A stretch of DNA of 64,000 nucleotides from JAHELQ01 sp964491915. GTDB taxonomy: Bacteria; Acidobacteriota; Aminicenantia; UBA2199. How positions within the stretch are numbered: the first letter of the stretch is position 1; each line of letters begins with the position of its first letter. The notes beneath the pieces were generated by a model. That model saw only the letters and a list, made by a program, of their open reading frames with translations. It was not told the origin of the DNA and searched no databases. Shown here piece by piece: positions 16,036-24,562 of the stretch. Made by a program: the position numbers and the translations under genes. The stretch lies in assembly GCA_964491915.1 (NCBI GenBank), contig CAZBHS010000006.1, forward strand, positions 89,800 through 153,799, read 5' to 3'.

Positions 16036-17484
16036 ATGTTTTTTAATTCGGTGACATTCCTGTACTTCTTTTTACTGGTGGGAGCGGTCTATTATTTGAC
16101 TCCGCATAAGTTTCGCTGGGTTCCGTTGGTGATCGGCAGTTATGTCTTTTATGGTTTTTTCGATGTCCGCTATTTAGTTTATCTGGCGGTTCCGACGATT
16201 GTGGTTTTTTTGTTGGCGCGGGCGTTGGAGCGGATGAGCAACAGGTCTTCCCGGCGGTGGTTGTTCTTTGCAGGGATTGTCGCCTCGGTTGGGTTGCTGT
16301 TTTGGTTCAAGTATCTCAACCTGTTCCGGGACACCTTTGGGAGTTTGTTTGTGGATGGCGGGATCGAGCCTCTAGAGATGCTTCTTCCGATTGGGATTTC
16401 GTTTTATAGCTTCAAATTGGTGAGCTATTTGTCGGATGTGTACCTGGAGCGGTTACCGGCGGAGTCGCATGTTGGGTATTTCGCGTTGTATGTGTCGTTT
16501 TTTCCGCAATTGTTGGCAGGGCCCATCGACCGGGCCATCACCTTCATCCCGGAATTGAAGAAACGGGTGGAGCTGGATTGGGACCGGATCGGTAGTGGGT
16601 TGCAGCTTATCATCTGGGGATTGTTCAAGAAGATTGTGATCGCCGACCGCATGGCGCTGTTTGTGGATCAGGCGTTCCGGGATCCGGTGCATTACAATGG
16701 TATCAATCTGCTCTTTGGGGTTTATTTTTATACGGTCCAGATTTATTGCGATTTTTCCGGGTATTCGGACATTGCCATTGGACTGGCAAGGATTCTGGGC
16801 TTCACGTCCATGGATAATTTCAATTTCCCCTATTTTAGCAGAACCCTCACGCAATTCTGGAATCGCTGGCACATCTCCCTCTCGACGTGGCTTCGCGACT
16901 ATCTGTTCCTGCCGATCTCGTATTCCATCTTGAGGTGGACTAAAAAAGAGAGATTCTTGAATGTCAAGATAGAAAAGTGGGCCTATGCCGGCGGCATGAG
17001 CGTCACCATGTTTTTGGGGGGCTTGTGGCACGGCGCCGGTTGGACGTTCGTGGGCTGGGGGTTGATTCACGGGTTCTATTTGGTGTTCGCCCATTTCACC
17101 AAGCGATGGCGCAAACGGATGGCGCGGAAGATGGGGATCAAACAAAAGCCGCGACTCTACGCTTTTTTGCAAGGTCTCGTCACCTTCCATCTGGTGAGTT
17201 TCGCCTGGATTTTTTTCAGGGCTCCGACCTTCGATGCGGCCCTCGTGTACATCCGCAACATCCATTTCGGTTTGTCCGGCTCAGGTATGGTTCATCTAAT
17301 TTACACCTTCTTGTTTCTGGCGGTGTTCGCGATGTTGGAGATCGCCCTCTTTAACCGGCGCAAATTCGGGTTTGTCAAGCGAATGCCGGCGATAGCGCGG
17401 TTGGCGGCCATCATCTTGTTCGTCTGCCTGACGATTATTTTTTCTGTGGATAGCAGCAATGAATTTATCTATTTTCAATTCTAA
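16036..17484 (+). CDS. MBOAT-family membrane O-acyltransferase (AlgI/PatA-like)
   Basis: 482 residues with about ten to twelve membrane segments. The N-terminus FNSVTFLYFFLLVGAVYY is typical of AlgI-type proteins. LPIGISFYSFKLVSYLSDVY, YTVQIYCDFSGYSDIAIG, RWHISLSTWLRDYLFLP and the catalytic His region GGLWHGAGWTF are all present. The family moves an acyl group across the inner membrane onto a periplasmic glycan or lipid, usually together with an SGNH-type partner. The next gene, overlapping by 26 bp, is such a partner. The acceptor here is unknown. Confidence 0.93.
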   Translation: MFFNSVTFLYFFLLVGAVYYLTPHKFRWVPLVIGSYVFYGFFDVRYLVYLAVPTIVVFLLARALERMSNRSSRRWLFFAGIVASVGLLFWFKYLNLFRDTFGSLFVDGGIEPLEMLLPIGISFYSFKLVSYLSDVYLERLPAESHVGYFALYVSFFPQLLAGPIDRAITFIPELKKRVELDWDRIGSGLQLIIWGLFKKIVIADRMALFVDQAFRDPVHYNGINLLFGVYFYTVQIYCDFSGYSDIAIGLARILGFTSMDNFNFPYFSRTLTQFWNRWHISLSTWLRDYLFLPISYSILRWTKKERFLNVKIEKWAYAGGMSVTMFLGGLWHGAGWTFVGWGLIHGFYLVFAHFTKRWRKRMARKMGIKQKPRLYAFLQGLVTFHLVSFAWIFFRAPTFDAALVYIRNIHFGLSGSGMVHLIYTFLFLAVFAMLEIALFNRRKFGFVKRMPAIARLAAIILFVCLTIIFSVDSSNEFIYFQF

Positions 17485-18523
17485 ATCACATACAGCGAGA
17501 CTGGTTCGCGCCGCTCTATTGGCGGCGATTCTCTTCTTCCTTTTCGACCGGGGACTCTTTTTTTTGCTGCGGGAAGCGGCGTTCGAGTTTTATTCGTCCG
17601 GCGATGTGGGCAAGGACTGGTACGGCAAGACTGAGGTGGTGGAAAAAAATTATTTCAACACCTTGATTATGGGGACGTCGCGCACCAAAGAGGGGATTCA
17701 TCCGGTCTATATCTTCGAGAAGCTGGGGTATCGCGCCTACAACGCGGCGAGCCCCGGTCGTTATCCGCAATTTAACTATTTGTTTTATCAAAATTTCAAG
17801 AAGCGGAACGGGATTCCCAGGGTGGTGATCCTGGGCATCGATTACTTCCTGTTCAGCAAAGACTCCAACCGCCGGCAATTGCTTGACTTACAGGGAGAGC
17901 GAACAAAAGGCAAACATCGCATAAATTACCATGATGTCACGAATCCAAACTCGAAGTTCTTGAGCCGTATCTCGCTGCTTTACCGCACCAAGGCCACGCT
18001 GGATCAATTTTTCGCCGACGCTGTGGACGCGTTGGCGGTGCGCTTCGAGAGTAAGGGGAACAAAAACGTGTTGCCCGCCGGGGTGTCGAAATACACCGGC
18101 CTCTACGGCAGTGTGCCGAACCACACATCGCCGCCGCCTCCCCATTGGCCAAAATCCCCTTACACTCCGTTTCCGGGAAAAGAGGGGACATTTTTCAAAC
18201 AATTATTGGACACGTTGCGACGGGACCGGGTGAAGGTTTTTTTGGTGGGAATTCCCGATTATATCAAGGTATTCGAGACCAATCACCAGCATCGGAAACT
18301 GGTGGAAGACGTAGAGAGGTTGGCCTCGCAGTATATGAACGTCGTCTATTTCAACTACAATACTCCCCAATCGTTCGAGTTGGACAATCCCCATCTATTT
18401 GTGGACGGGGATTATGGAAAGAGGATTTCCCATTTGTCGGTTTTCGGATCTAAAATGCTGACCTATAAGTTGTGTAGCGACATAAAGAAATATTTCCAAT
18501 TGGAGAGGGAGCGCCGGCTCTAA
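17459..18523 (+). CDS. Membrane-anchored SGNH-like partner of the MBOAT acyltransferase
   Basis: 354 residues with one N-terminal membrane helix (about 17-36) and the rest likely periplasmic. LIMGTSRTKEGIHP carries the GTSR block of DltD/PatB/AlgX-like SGNH proteins, with Ser in the nucleophile position. NAASPGRYPQ and VILGIDYFLF match the following strands, and HLSVFGSKMLTYKL supplies the late His. It overlaps the MBOAT gene by 26 bp, so it is translated in step with it. It probably transfers or removes the acyl group on the periplasmic substrate. Confidence 0.82.
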   Translation: MNLSIFNSKSHTARLVRAALLAAILFFLFDRGLFFLLREAAFEFYSSGDVGKDWYGKTEVVEKNYFNTLIMGTSRTKEGIHPVYIFEKLGYRAYNAASPGRYPQFNYLFYQNFKKRNGIPRVVILGIDYFLFSKDSNRRQLLDLQGERTKGKHRINYHDVTNPNSKFLSRISLLYRTKATLDQFFADAVDALAVRFESKGNKNVLPAGVSKYTGLYGSVPNHTSPPPPHWPKSPYTPFPGKEGTFFKQLLDTLRRDRVKVFLVGIPDYIKVFETNHQHRKLVEDVERLASQYMNVVYFNYNTPQSFELDNPHLFVDGDYGKRISHLSVFGSKMLTYKLCSDIKKYFQLERERRL

Positions 18524-18530
18524 CCGGCGC
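18511..18530. terminator. Hairpin overlapping the stop codon of the SGNH gene
   Basis: GCGCCGG and CCGGCGC form a 7-bp GC-rich stem around CTCTAA, which includes the stop codon. It lies between two convergent genes (18523 and 18539) and may end both transcripts; a T-rich stretch follows at 18548-18553. Confidence 0.5.
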
Positions 18531-18538
18531 GTGCAACA

Positions 18539-19306
18539 CTATTCGGCTTTTTTATACGCTTTGTAAATAAAATTCGATGCGCTTTCGAAGCGGCCGGATC
18601 CAGGATGGAACTTTTTGATCTCATACCCTTTGCCTTCCAGGAAGGTTTTGATTTCCGCCGGTGTGTAGTAGAAGCGGATGGGGACGAAGTACCAATCGAG
18701 AATCAGTTCCTCGAGTTTTTCGCCGGTGCGGGCTTTTTTCCTGAAGATTTCTCTGAATTTCACCATCGGCCACAGGATAAAGGCCATCAACTTCGACATC
18801 GGCACCCACATGGATTTGGGGAACTTGATGCAGGTTTTGCGGATCACTTCATGGACCCAGGTCAGTTTGGTGCGTTTGTACAGGGCCAACAACAATTTGC
18901 CGCCTTTCTTGAGCACGCGGTCGATTTCGCTCATGGCCTGCATCGGGTTCTCGGTATGGTGCGCGCTGCCCCAGGCCCAGACGATATCGAACGCTCCGTC
19001 TTCGTACGGTAACTGCAACATGTCACCTTCCTGAAAATCAACATTGTCCAGTTTGAATTTCTCTTTCAATGAACGGCCGGTGGAGAGACTGCCGGGGGAA
19101 ATATCCAGTCCGGTTACTTTTTCCGCTCCCATGGTACCCATAATATTGGTGAAAATTCCGGTGCCGCATCCGCAGTCCAGAATTTTCCGTCCCTTTATTT
19201 CATCTTCATCAAAGAATAATTCCAGGTGCTGTTTACTGGCGTCAAATTCAGGTACGTATTCAGTCCATACCACATCGTAAAATTCTCTGACATTTTCTTT
19301 TTTCAT
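18539..19306 (-). CDS. Class I SAM-dependent methyltransferase
   Basis: 255 residues with GGAGGAATAGA before the ATG. Motif I is ILDCGCGTGIFT, the acidic residue of motif II is in VTGLDISPGSL, GDMLQLPYEDGAFDIVWAWG is the Methyltransf_11 core, and VLKKGGKLLLALY follows. A C-terminal part of about 100 basic and aromatic residues probably binds the substrate or membrane. The product is unknown. Consensus promoter at 19358-19386. Confidence 0.9.
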   Translation of the reverse strand: MKKENVREFYDVVWTEYVPEFDASKQHLELFFDEDEIKGRKILDCGCGTGIFTNIMGTMGAEKVTGLDISPGSLSTGRSLKEKFKLDNVDFQEGDMLQLPYEDGAFDIVWAWGSAHHTENPMQAMSEIDRVLKKGGKLLLALYKRTKLTWVHEVIRKTCIKFPKSMWVPMSKLMAFILWPMVKFREIFRKKARTGEKLEELILDWYFVPIRFYYTPAEIKTFLEGKGYEIKKFHPGSGRFESASNFIYKAYKKAE

Positions 19307-19357
19307 TCTATTCCTCCGGGAAACTTCACGTGCCCATCAATTTATATTGAATCAATC

Positions 19358-19386
19358 AGTATATAAAAATATTGAGCCAATGTCAA
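19358..19386 (-). promoter_or_regulatory. Promoter of the methyltransferase gene
   Basis: On the minus strand: TTGACA (19386-19381), 17-nt spacer, TATACT (19363-19358). It gives a leader of about 45 nt with a good ribosome site. Confidence 0.7.
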
Positions 19387-19422
19387 TCCACGGCGGGTCT
19401 TGGGCTGTTTGGAAAGCCGAAC

Positions 19423-19452
19423 TTTACCCATATAGGGGGCATGTGCTATAAT
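19423..19452 (+). promoter_or_regulatory. Promoter of the radical SAM gene, leaderless layout
   Basis: TTTACC (19423-19428), 18-nt spacer with a run of five G, TATAAT (19447-19452). The ATG at 19461 comes eight bases later with no ribosome site. Confidence 0.55.
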
Positions 19453-19460
19453 GGTGGACC

Positions 19461-20435
19461 ATGTTAAAAGCGATAGGATATTATAAGAGACTGTTTGGAA
19501 TATATAGAAATTATCGGGGCCGGAAGGTTCAGGCGACAGCTCTGCCGACGCGGATGTGGGTGGAATTGTCGGCTCGATGCAATCTTCGTTGCGTGATGTG
19601 TCCCAACAAGGATATGGACGAGTCCGTCAAGGGTTTTTTGCCCTGGGACGTGTTCAAAAAAACCGTGGACGAAGCGGCGGCATTCATTTTCGACATGAGC
19701 CTCCATCACCGGGGCGAGTCGTTGATGCACCCCGAGGCGGCGAAGATGATCGCCTACGCGGCCAAAAAGATTCCCAGCACCAATTTGCACACCAACGGTA
19801 CGCTATTGAGCGAAGAGATCTCGCGGGGTTTGGTGGAGGCCGGTCTCAAGCGAATTTCCTTCTCCTTTGACGGCTTTGTCAAGGAGGATTACGAAAAGAT
19901 CCGGGTGGGATCCGATTTCGACCTGACGGTGGAGAACATCAAGAATCTGCTGCGCATCCGCCGCGAGGCGGGTTCGAGGGTTCCATTCGTGGCCATCGAG
20001 GTCATCCAGTTGAACGAGAGCCAGGTTCAAAACGAGAACCGGCAGAAGTTCATCGAGGAGTTCAAGGCGTTGGGATTGGACGAGTTGGTGGTGAAGCAGC
20101 CGCACAATTGGGCCGGCCATTTGACCACCGATTTCGCCAAAAAGAGTTACGCCCCCTGCACATTCCTCTGGAACGCCTTGCTGGTGCTCTACAACGGAGA
20201 TGTGGTCCCCTGCGCCCAGGATTTCTTCGCCAAGCAAGTGGTGGGAAATGTCACCCGAAAATCCCTCGAGGAGATCTGGAACGACGAGCCCATCCAAAAA
20301 CTACGGCGCGCCCTCATCGAGAAACGCTACACCGAATACCCGGCCTGCAAAAATTGCGACCGCCTCTGGCGCGACACCTTCATGGGCATCCCCAAAGAGT
20401 ATCTCAAACGCTTCATGCTCCACAAAATGCCATAG
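19461..20435 (+). CDS. Radical SAM protein with SPASM-type C-terminus
   Basis: 324 residues. The 4Fe-4S cluster motif is CNLRCVMC (residues about 38-45). Further radical SAM features are HHRGESLMHP, NLHTNGTLL and ISFSFDGF. The C-terminal SPASM-like region has PCTFLWNALLVLYNGDVVPC, GNVTRKSLEEIWN and ACKNCDRLW, giving auxiliary-cluster cysteines. The substrate is unknown; such enzymes modify peptides or small molecules, and the gene stands alone rather than beside a precursor peptide. The last 45 bases (20394-20438, including the stop) are repeated at 21247-21291. Confidence 0.9.
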   Translation: MLKAIGYYKRLFGIYRNYRGRKVQATALPTRMWVELSARCNLRCVMCPNKDMDESVKGFLPWDVFKKTVDEAAAFIFDMSLHHRGESLMHPEAAKMIAYAAKKIPSTNLHTNGTLLSEEISRGLVEAGLKRISFSFDGFVKEDYEKIRVGSDFDLTVENIKNLLRIRREAGSRVPFVAIEVIQLNESQVQNENRQKFIEEFKALGLDELVVKQPHNWAGHLTTDFAKKSYAPCTFLWNALLVLYNGDVVPCAQDFFAKQVVGNVTRKSLEEIWNDEPIQKLRRALIEKRYTEYPACKNCDRLWRDTFMGIPKEYLKRFMLHKMP

Positions 20436-20438
20436 GCG
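20394..20438. repeat. Direct repeat, left copy, in the 3' end of the radical SAM gene
   Basis: 45 bp identical to 21247-21291, covering codons for KEYLKRFMLHKMP, the stop and GCG. Just upstream the two copies differ only by synonymous changes (ATCCCC versus ATTCCT, both Ile-Pro). Confidence 0.9.
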
Positions 20439-20504
20439 GAGCTCTTAATAGATTGCGTTAACTCCTGACGGGAACTATATTAAAAAATCATACTAAGCCC
20501 CGAC

Positions 20505-21092
20505 CTAATTAACATGGAAACAGATGCTGTGTATTTGTAAATACGCCTCTTTTCGCTCCTTTGCACCAATCCAGACCTGCAAGTTATCCACTTTATCTTT
20601 TGTCCAACCTCCTGTCGGCGTTGGAACTGCAACATAATAAAAATCAGCCCATACACAATTTAGGATTGATCGCGGTTCTATTTTTGTGGCGATCACATTA
20701 GTTCCATTATAAATTCTTACCTCAACATCTAAGGTATTGGAAGGGCTGTTATTAGAATTTGGATCATAGACATTCATCAAAAGATAAAGGAACACCTCTT
20801 GAATTGGGCCCGTTTGAGTCCAACTTTCAAAATCATATGCCTTTAGTAATCTTCCATAGAAATCTGAGTCAAGATATTTCCAGGCATAATCCTCATTAAT
20901 TTCTTCATAGTATTCACCGAGCCACCCTTCGGCTTTATCTACATCATGCCAGCCATGATTTGAGCCAAAACCGTCAACATACCTTGCGCAAATAGGAATT
21001 CCTTCATGAGCATTAATTTGAATCCCGCTTATCCCGAAAAACACAAAAATAACCGTTAAAAGAACTGTTAGAAATGAAAAATGTTTTGTCAC
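20505..21092 (-). CDS. Secreted protein of unknown function in an AT-rich insert
   Basis: 195 residues with a clear signal peptide (FSFLTVLLTVIFVFFGISGI). The mature part is Trp- and Tyr-rich (NHGWHDVDKAEGWLGEYY, ESWTQTG) with a beta-rich second half (VEVRIYNGTNVIATKIEP, VDNLQVWIGAKER) and two late Cys. I do not recognise a family; it could be a lectin-like or carbohydrate-binding fold. It is markedly more AT-rich than its neighbours and lies between the 45-bp direct repeats, which points to a recent insertion. Confidence 0.7.
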   Translation of the reverse strand: MTKHFSFLTVLLTVIFVFFGISGIQINAHEGIPICARYVDGFGSNHGWHDVDKAEGWLGEYYEEINEDYAWKYLDSDFYGRLLKAYDFESWTQTGPIQEVFLYLLMNVYDPNSNNSPSNTLDVEVRIYNGTNVIATKIEPRSILNCVWADFYYVAVPTPTGGWTKDKVDNLQVWIGAKERKEAYLQIHSICFHVN

Positions 21093-21246
21093 TTGATCCT
21101 CCCAATAGGTTAAAACTAAATTTCCTACTAATATTTACTGATGCACTCACTGCATACTAAATCGGCAAATTAATATTTATACCACACTTCTCAAAATTCA
21201 TGCAATTCAATAAACTTGACTTTAAATAAGAATCACGCTTATTCCT

Positions 21247-21291
21247 AAAGAGTATCTCAAACGCTTCATGCTCCACAAAATGCCATAGGCG
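21247..21291. repeat. Direct repeat, right copy (gene-end remnant)
   Basis: 45 bp identical to 20394-20438. It keeps the reading frame of the radical SAM gene end but has no gene attached, so it is a leftover 3' end. Confidence 0.9.
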
Positions 21292-21299
21292 TCACCTTC

Positions 21300-21328
21300 T
21301 TGACTTATTTTTGGGGGGGTGATACTAT
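21300..21328 (+). promoter_or_regulatory. Promoter of SGNH hydrolase 1, G7 tract in the spacer
   Basis: TTGACT (21300-21305), 17-nt spacer with seven G (21313-21319), TACTAT (21323-21328). It begins nine bases after the direct repeat. Confidence 0.65.
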
Positions 21329-21366
21329 TATTTCTTATCCGTTTATAAGTAGTGAGGAGAATTTCA

Positions 21367-23019
21367 TTGAAGCATTTTAAAATCCTGATTATCTTGCTCA
21401 TCGTGACATTGATATTGATTCCGGCGTCGATTCTGGCTGCCGAGCAATCCATCGACGATCCCGAAGCCCTGGGTTATGAGAAGGGAACAATTATTGGCGG
21501 CGGCGAGATTTTTCATTTTGAGAAAACTTACTTTTGGTTAAAAATATATGACGCCCACAATCATCTTAAATTCCAGTGGGATGTGGAAGACCGCGATACA
21601 GTGCTCAAAGGTTTTGATTTTAGTGAGACGCGGCAAGGGTTTGTGATTTTCATCGAGACCTTCGATCCCGAAGCGAGAGTCTATACTCTAGCGATGCAGG
21701 GGCCGTCGGTTCGTGTACTAGTGACGAATCGCTCCGAAAAAGCTTCGTATTCGCCTATTGTAATAGAGGGAAAAGACGTTGCGGAGACAGTGGTCTATAT
21801 CGAAGAGGGCGCGACGTTGGTGACATTCGATCCGGTGAAACGACTTGTTCTGGACCGGGAAGCCTTTGACAAACCTATCTTCGATCTTGGCAAACAGAAA
21901 ATCGAGGGCATCGACCATCTAACGTTCAAGCAGTTGGACCGCGGCGTTGTCCGCTCCTTCAAGCGGCGGTTCCAGAGGACCGCGCCCCACAAGCATCCGC
22001 TTGTTCCGATGGAACAGCGGGATGACTTCGAGGCCCAGCTTCCGCATGAAGGCGAGGCAGGCGAATCTCCCATCGACTATCCCTTGAATCCCAGGGCTAT
22101 CCTGGGGTTCGGCGACAGCATCACCTACGGCAAGATCTGGGCCGATTTAGTACCCCATTTGGGGTATGTGCCGCGATTGGAGTTGCTGGTAAACGAGCAA
22201 TTCTTCCCCGGCGGCGACGGTTATGTCATCAACGAGGGCAATCCCGGCGAAACAATCCACGCCTACCCTGAAAAATTGCGGGATAGACCTGATAAAATTG
22301 CTACGTTGCGCTACAAGGGTGTCCTTGAAAATCATTTGGCCAAATACCTCTTGCTTCACGAGGGGACCAACGACACGAGATTTTATGATTATGATCTGCA
22401 ATTGGTGTACAATGATCTCCAGTGGATGGTTGACCTGGCATTGGATATGGGCATTCAGCCTGTATTATCCACGTTGATTCCCAAGGATATCGATTATTAT
22501 CCCAGTGTAAGATCGTTGGATCTTGAAAGAGGCCGCAAAATCTCTGTCTTCATTAGGACATTGGGAGAAGAGCTGGATTTGCCGGTGGTGGATTTTTGGG
22601 AGATCTTTTCCAACCATCCGGACGGTTACAAAAGCTTGATGAGCGATTATGTGCATCCGGGTGAGAAGGGGTATCAGGTGATGGCGGAGGAGTGGCTAAA
22701 GGCGCTTCAGGGTTTGGAGGGTCCGCTGACGCCCACAGGGATCGAGATCATCGAGGCAACGCCGTCGCAGATCACCATCCAGTGGGATGGAAACACCGCC
22801 GGCGATTTTAGTCACTTTGTCCTGGAATATGGCTTCGCTGAAGACTCGCTCGACCGGGTGGCGGCATTGACGGACGCCTATTACACCTTCTATTACAATA
22901 TTTTGCAGTCGCCCTTCCGCTCACGGATTTATTTCCGCCTCAAAGCGATGGACAAGGCCGGCAACAGCAGTCCGTTTACAGAAGTTCGTACAGCGACATT
23001 CCCTGCGTTCTCCGGCTGA
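21367..23019 (+). CDS. Secreted SGNH/GDSL hydrolase with C-terminal FN3 domain, copy 1
   Basis: 550 residues from TTG 21367, chosen because GAGGAGA lies six bases before it and the signal peptide (ILIILLIVTLILIPASILA) then starts correctly. Residues about 25-230 form a beta-rich N-terminal domain. The SGNH domain follows with block I ILGFGDSITYG (Ser nucleophile), Gly/Asn block INEGNPGETIHAY, block III LLHEGTNDTR and block V SDYVHPGEKGY (Asp and His). The last 95 residues are FN3-like (ITIQWDGN...YFRLKAMDKAGN). It is probably an exported esterase or lipase. The next gene is a paralogue with near-identical stretches. Confidence 0.88.
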   Translation: MKHFKILIILLIVTLILIPASILAAEQSIDDPEALGYEKGTIIGGGEIFHFEKTYFWLKIYDAHNHLKFQWDVEDRDTVLKGFDFSETRQGFVIFIETFDPEARVYTLAMQGPSVRVLVTNRSEKASYSPIVIEGKDVAETVVYIEEGATLVTFDPVKRLVLDREAFDKPIFDLGKQKIEGIDHLTFKQLDRGVVRSFKRRFQRTAPHKHPLVPMEQRDDFEAQLPHEGEAGESPIDYPLNPRAILGFGDSITYGKIWADLVPHLGYVPRLELLVNEQFFPGGDGYVINEGNPGETIHAYPEKLRDRPDKIATLRYKGVLENHLAKYLLLHEGTNDTRFYDYDLQLVYNDLQWMVDLALDMGIQPVLSTLIPKDIDYYPSVRSLDLERGRKISVFIRTLGEELDLPVVDFWEIFSNHPDGYKSLMSDYVHPGEKGYQVMAEEWLKALQGLEGPLTPTGIEIIEATPSQITIQWDGNTAGDFSHFVLEYGFAEDSLDRVAALTDAYYTFYYNILQSPFRSRIYFRLKAMDKAGNSSPFTEVRTATFPAFSG

Positions 23020-23053
23020 CATTCCAATGGCGGCCGTCGAGCCGCTTCTTCGC

Positions 23054-23083
23054 TTGACATTTTTCGCTTTTAGATGCTAAGAT
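23054..23083 (+). promoter_or_regulatory. Promoter of SGNH hydrolase 2
   Basis: TTGACA (23054-23059), 18-nt spacer, TAAGAT (23078-23083), then a leader with AGCGAGGT before ATG 23118. Confidence 0.6.
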
Positions 23084-23117
23084 CCATTTAAAAGATTTTA
23101 AAGCGAGGTATCGATTC

Positions 23118-24526
23118 ATGAGTTCGAGATGCAACCCTGTGATTTTCTTCATCTTATTCTTCCTATCCCTGTCTCTGTTTCAGTTTGCCTCCCCTTTTGA
23201 ATTTCAAGCAGAGGAAGATGTTCTGCTGTGGAAGGGGCAGTTGACAATCGAAGGCCAATCGCTTCACTATGAGAGGACCGATGGTTGGCTGCGAGTTTTG
23301 GATGAGAACGGCGTAAATGTGTTTGCCTGGGAAGTGGAAGACCGGGATACCATTATCAAGGGTGTTGACTACAGTGAGACGCGGCGGGGATTTGTGTTTT
23401 TCACCGAAACCTTCGAGCCTGAGTCGAGGGTATATTCGCTTGTGATGCAGGGGCCGTCGTCGAGTATACTGGTGACAAATCGCTCCGAAAAAGCTTCGTA
23501 TTCGCCAATTTTGATCGAGGAGAACGATGGGTCGGAGACGGTGGTCTATATCGAAGAGGGCGGGACATTGGTGACATTCGATCCGGGGAAACGACTCGTT
23601 CTGGACCGGGAAGCGTTTGACAAGCCGATCTTCGATCTTGGAAAACGAAAAATCGAGGGTGTCTACCATCTGACCTTCACGTTATACGAACCAGGAATCG
23701 CCTGTCCCTTTATGCGCCGTTTCCAGCGAATCTCGCCTCGCAAGCCTCCGCTGATTCCGCTGGAACGCCAGGATGAGATGAATCTCCAACTCCCGAGTGA
23801 GGATGATAGGGATGAACCGCCAGTGCGAATGCCTCTGGATCCGAAGGCTATCCTGGGGTTCGGCGACAGTATCACCTATGGAAAAGTCGGGAGAATACTT
23901 GATGAAAACCTGGGTTATGTGCCGCGGTTGGAACGAATGGTGAACCGGGAATTTTTCCCCGACGGCGACGGAATGGTTATCAATGAAGGGAACCCTGCCG
24001 AGACGATCCATGCCTATAAAGAAAAACTGGATGAAAAAAAGAATAAATATGCTACCTTTCGCTATAAGAGAGTCCTTGAAGAACGCTTAGTTCAGTATCT
24101 CTTGCTTCACGAGGGGACAAACGACACGAGATTTTATGATTACGATCTGCAATTGGTGTACAATGATCTCCAGTGGATGGTTGATCTGGCATTAGACATG
24201 GGCATTCAGCCTGTATTATCCACGTTGATTCCCAAAGATCTCGATTATTATCCCAAAGTAAGGGCGCTGGATCTAGAACGGGGCCGCAAAATCTCTGTCT
24301 TCATTAGGGCATTGGGAGAAGAGCTGGATTTGCCGGTGGTGGATTTTTGGGAGATCTTTTCCAANNNNNNNNNNNNNNNNNNNNNNNNNNNNNNNNNNNN
24401 NNNNNNNNNNNNNNNNNNNNNNNNNNNNNNNNNNNNNNNNNNNNNNNNNNNNNNNNNNNNNNNNACAAGGCCGGCAACAGCAGTCCGTTTACAGAAGTTC
24501 GTACAGCGACATTCCCTGCTTTTTAA
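23118..24526 (+). CDS. Secreted SGNH/GDSL hydrolase, copy 2, interrupted by an assembly gap
   Basis: Paralogue of the gene at 21367-23019: signal peptide, beta-rich N-terminal domain, ILGFGDSITYG, INEGNPAETIHAY, LLHEGTNDTR. The N-terminal halves differ clearly, while the stretch from about 24099 to the gap is almost identical to copy 1. The 100 N at 24365-24464 replace block V and most of the FN3 domain. The flanks align to copy 1 positions 22613 and 22952, so 338 bases should be missing. With that length the frame after the gap is that of copy 1 and ends TFPAF plus TAA at 24524-24526; with 100 N it is wrongly shifted. Confidence 0.8.
24365..24464. other. Assembly gap of 100 N
   Basis: A placeholder, not a measured length. 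Alignment to the paralogue predicts 338 bases here. The repeat between the two genes probably broke the assembly. Confidence 0.9.
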
Positions 24527-24562
24527 GCGTCACATAAAGGTTGGTTTCCGGGGTCATTCGAA

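Noticed and set aside
20439..21246. Insertion sequence or integrative element
   Set aside because: No transposase, integrase or terminal inverted repeats are present; only the direct repeats and one cargo gene are seen.
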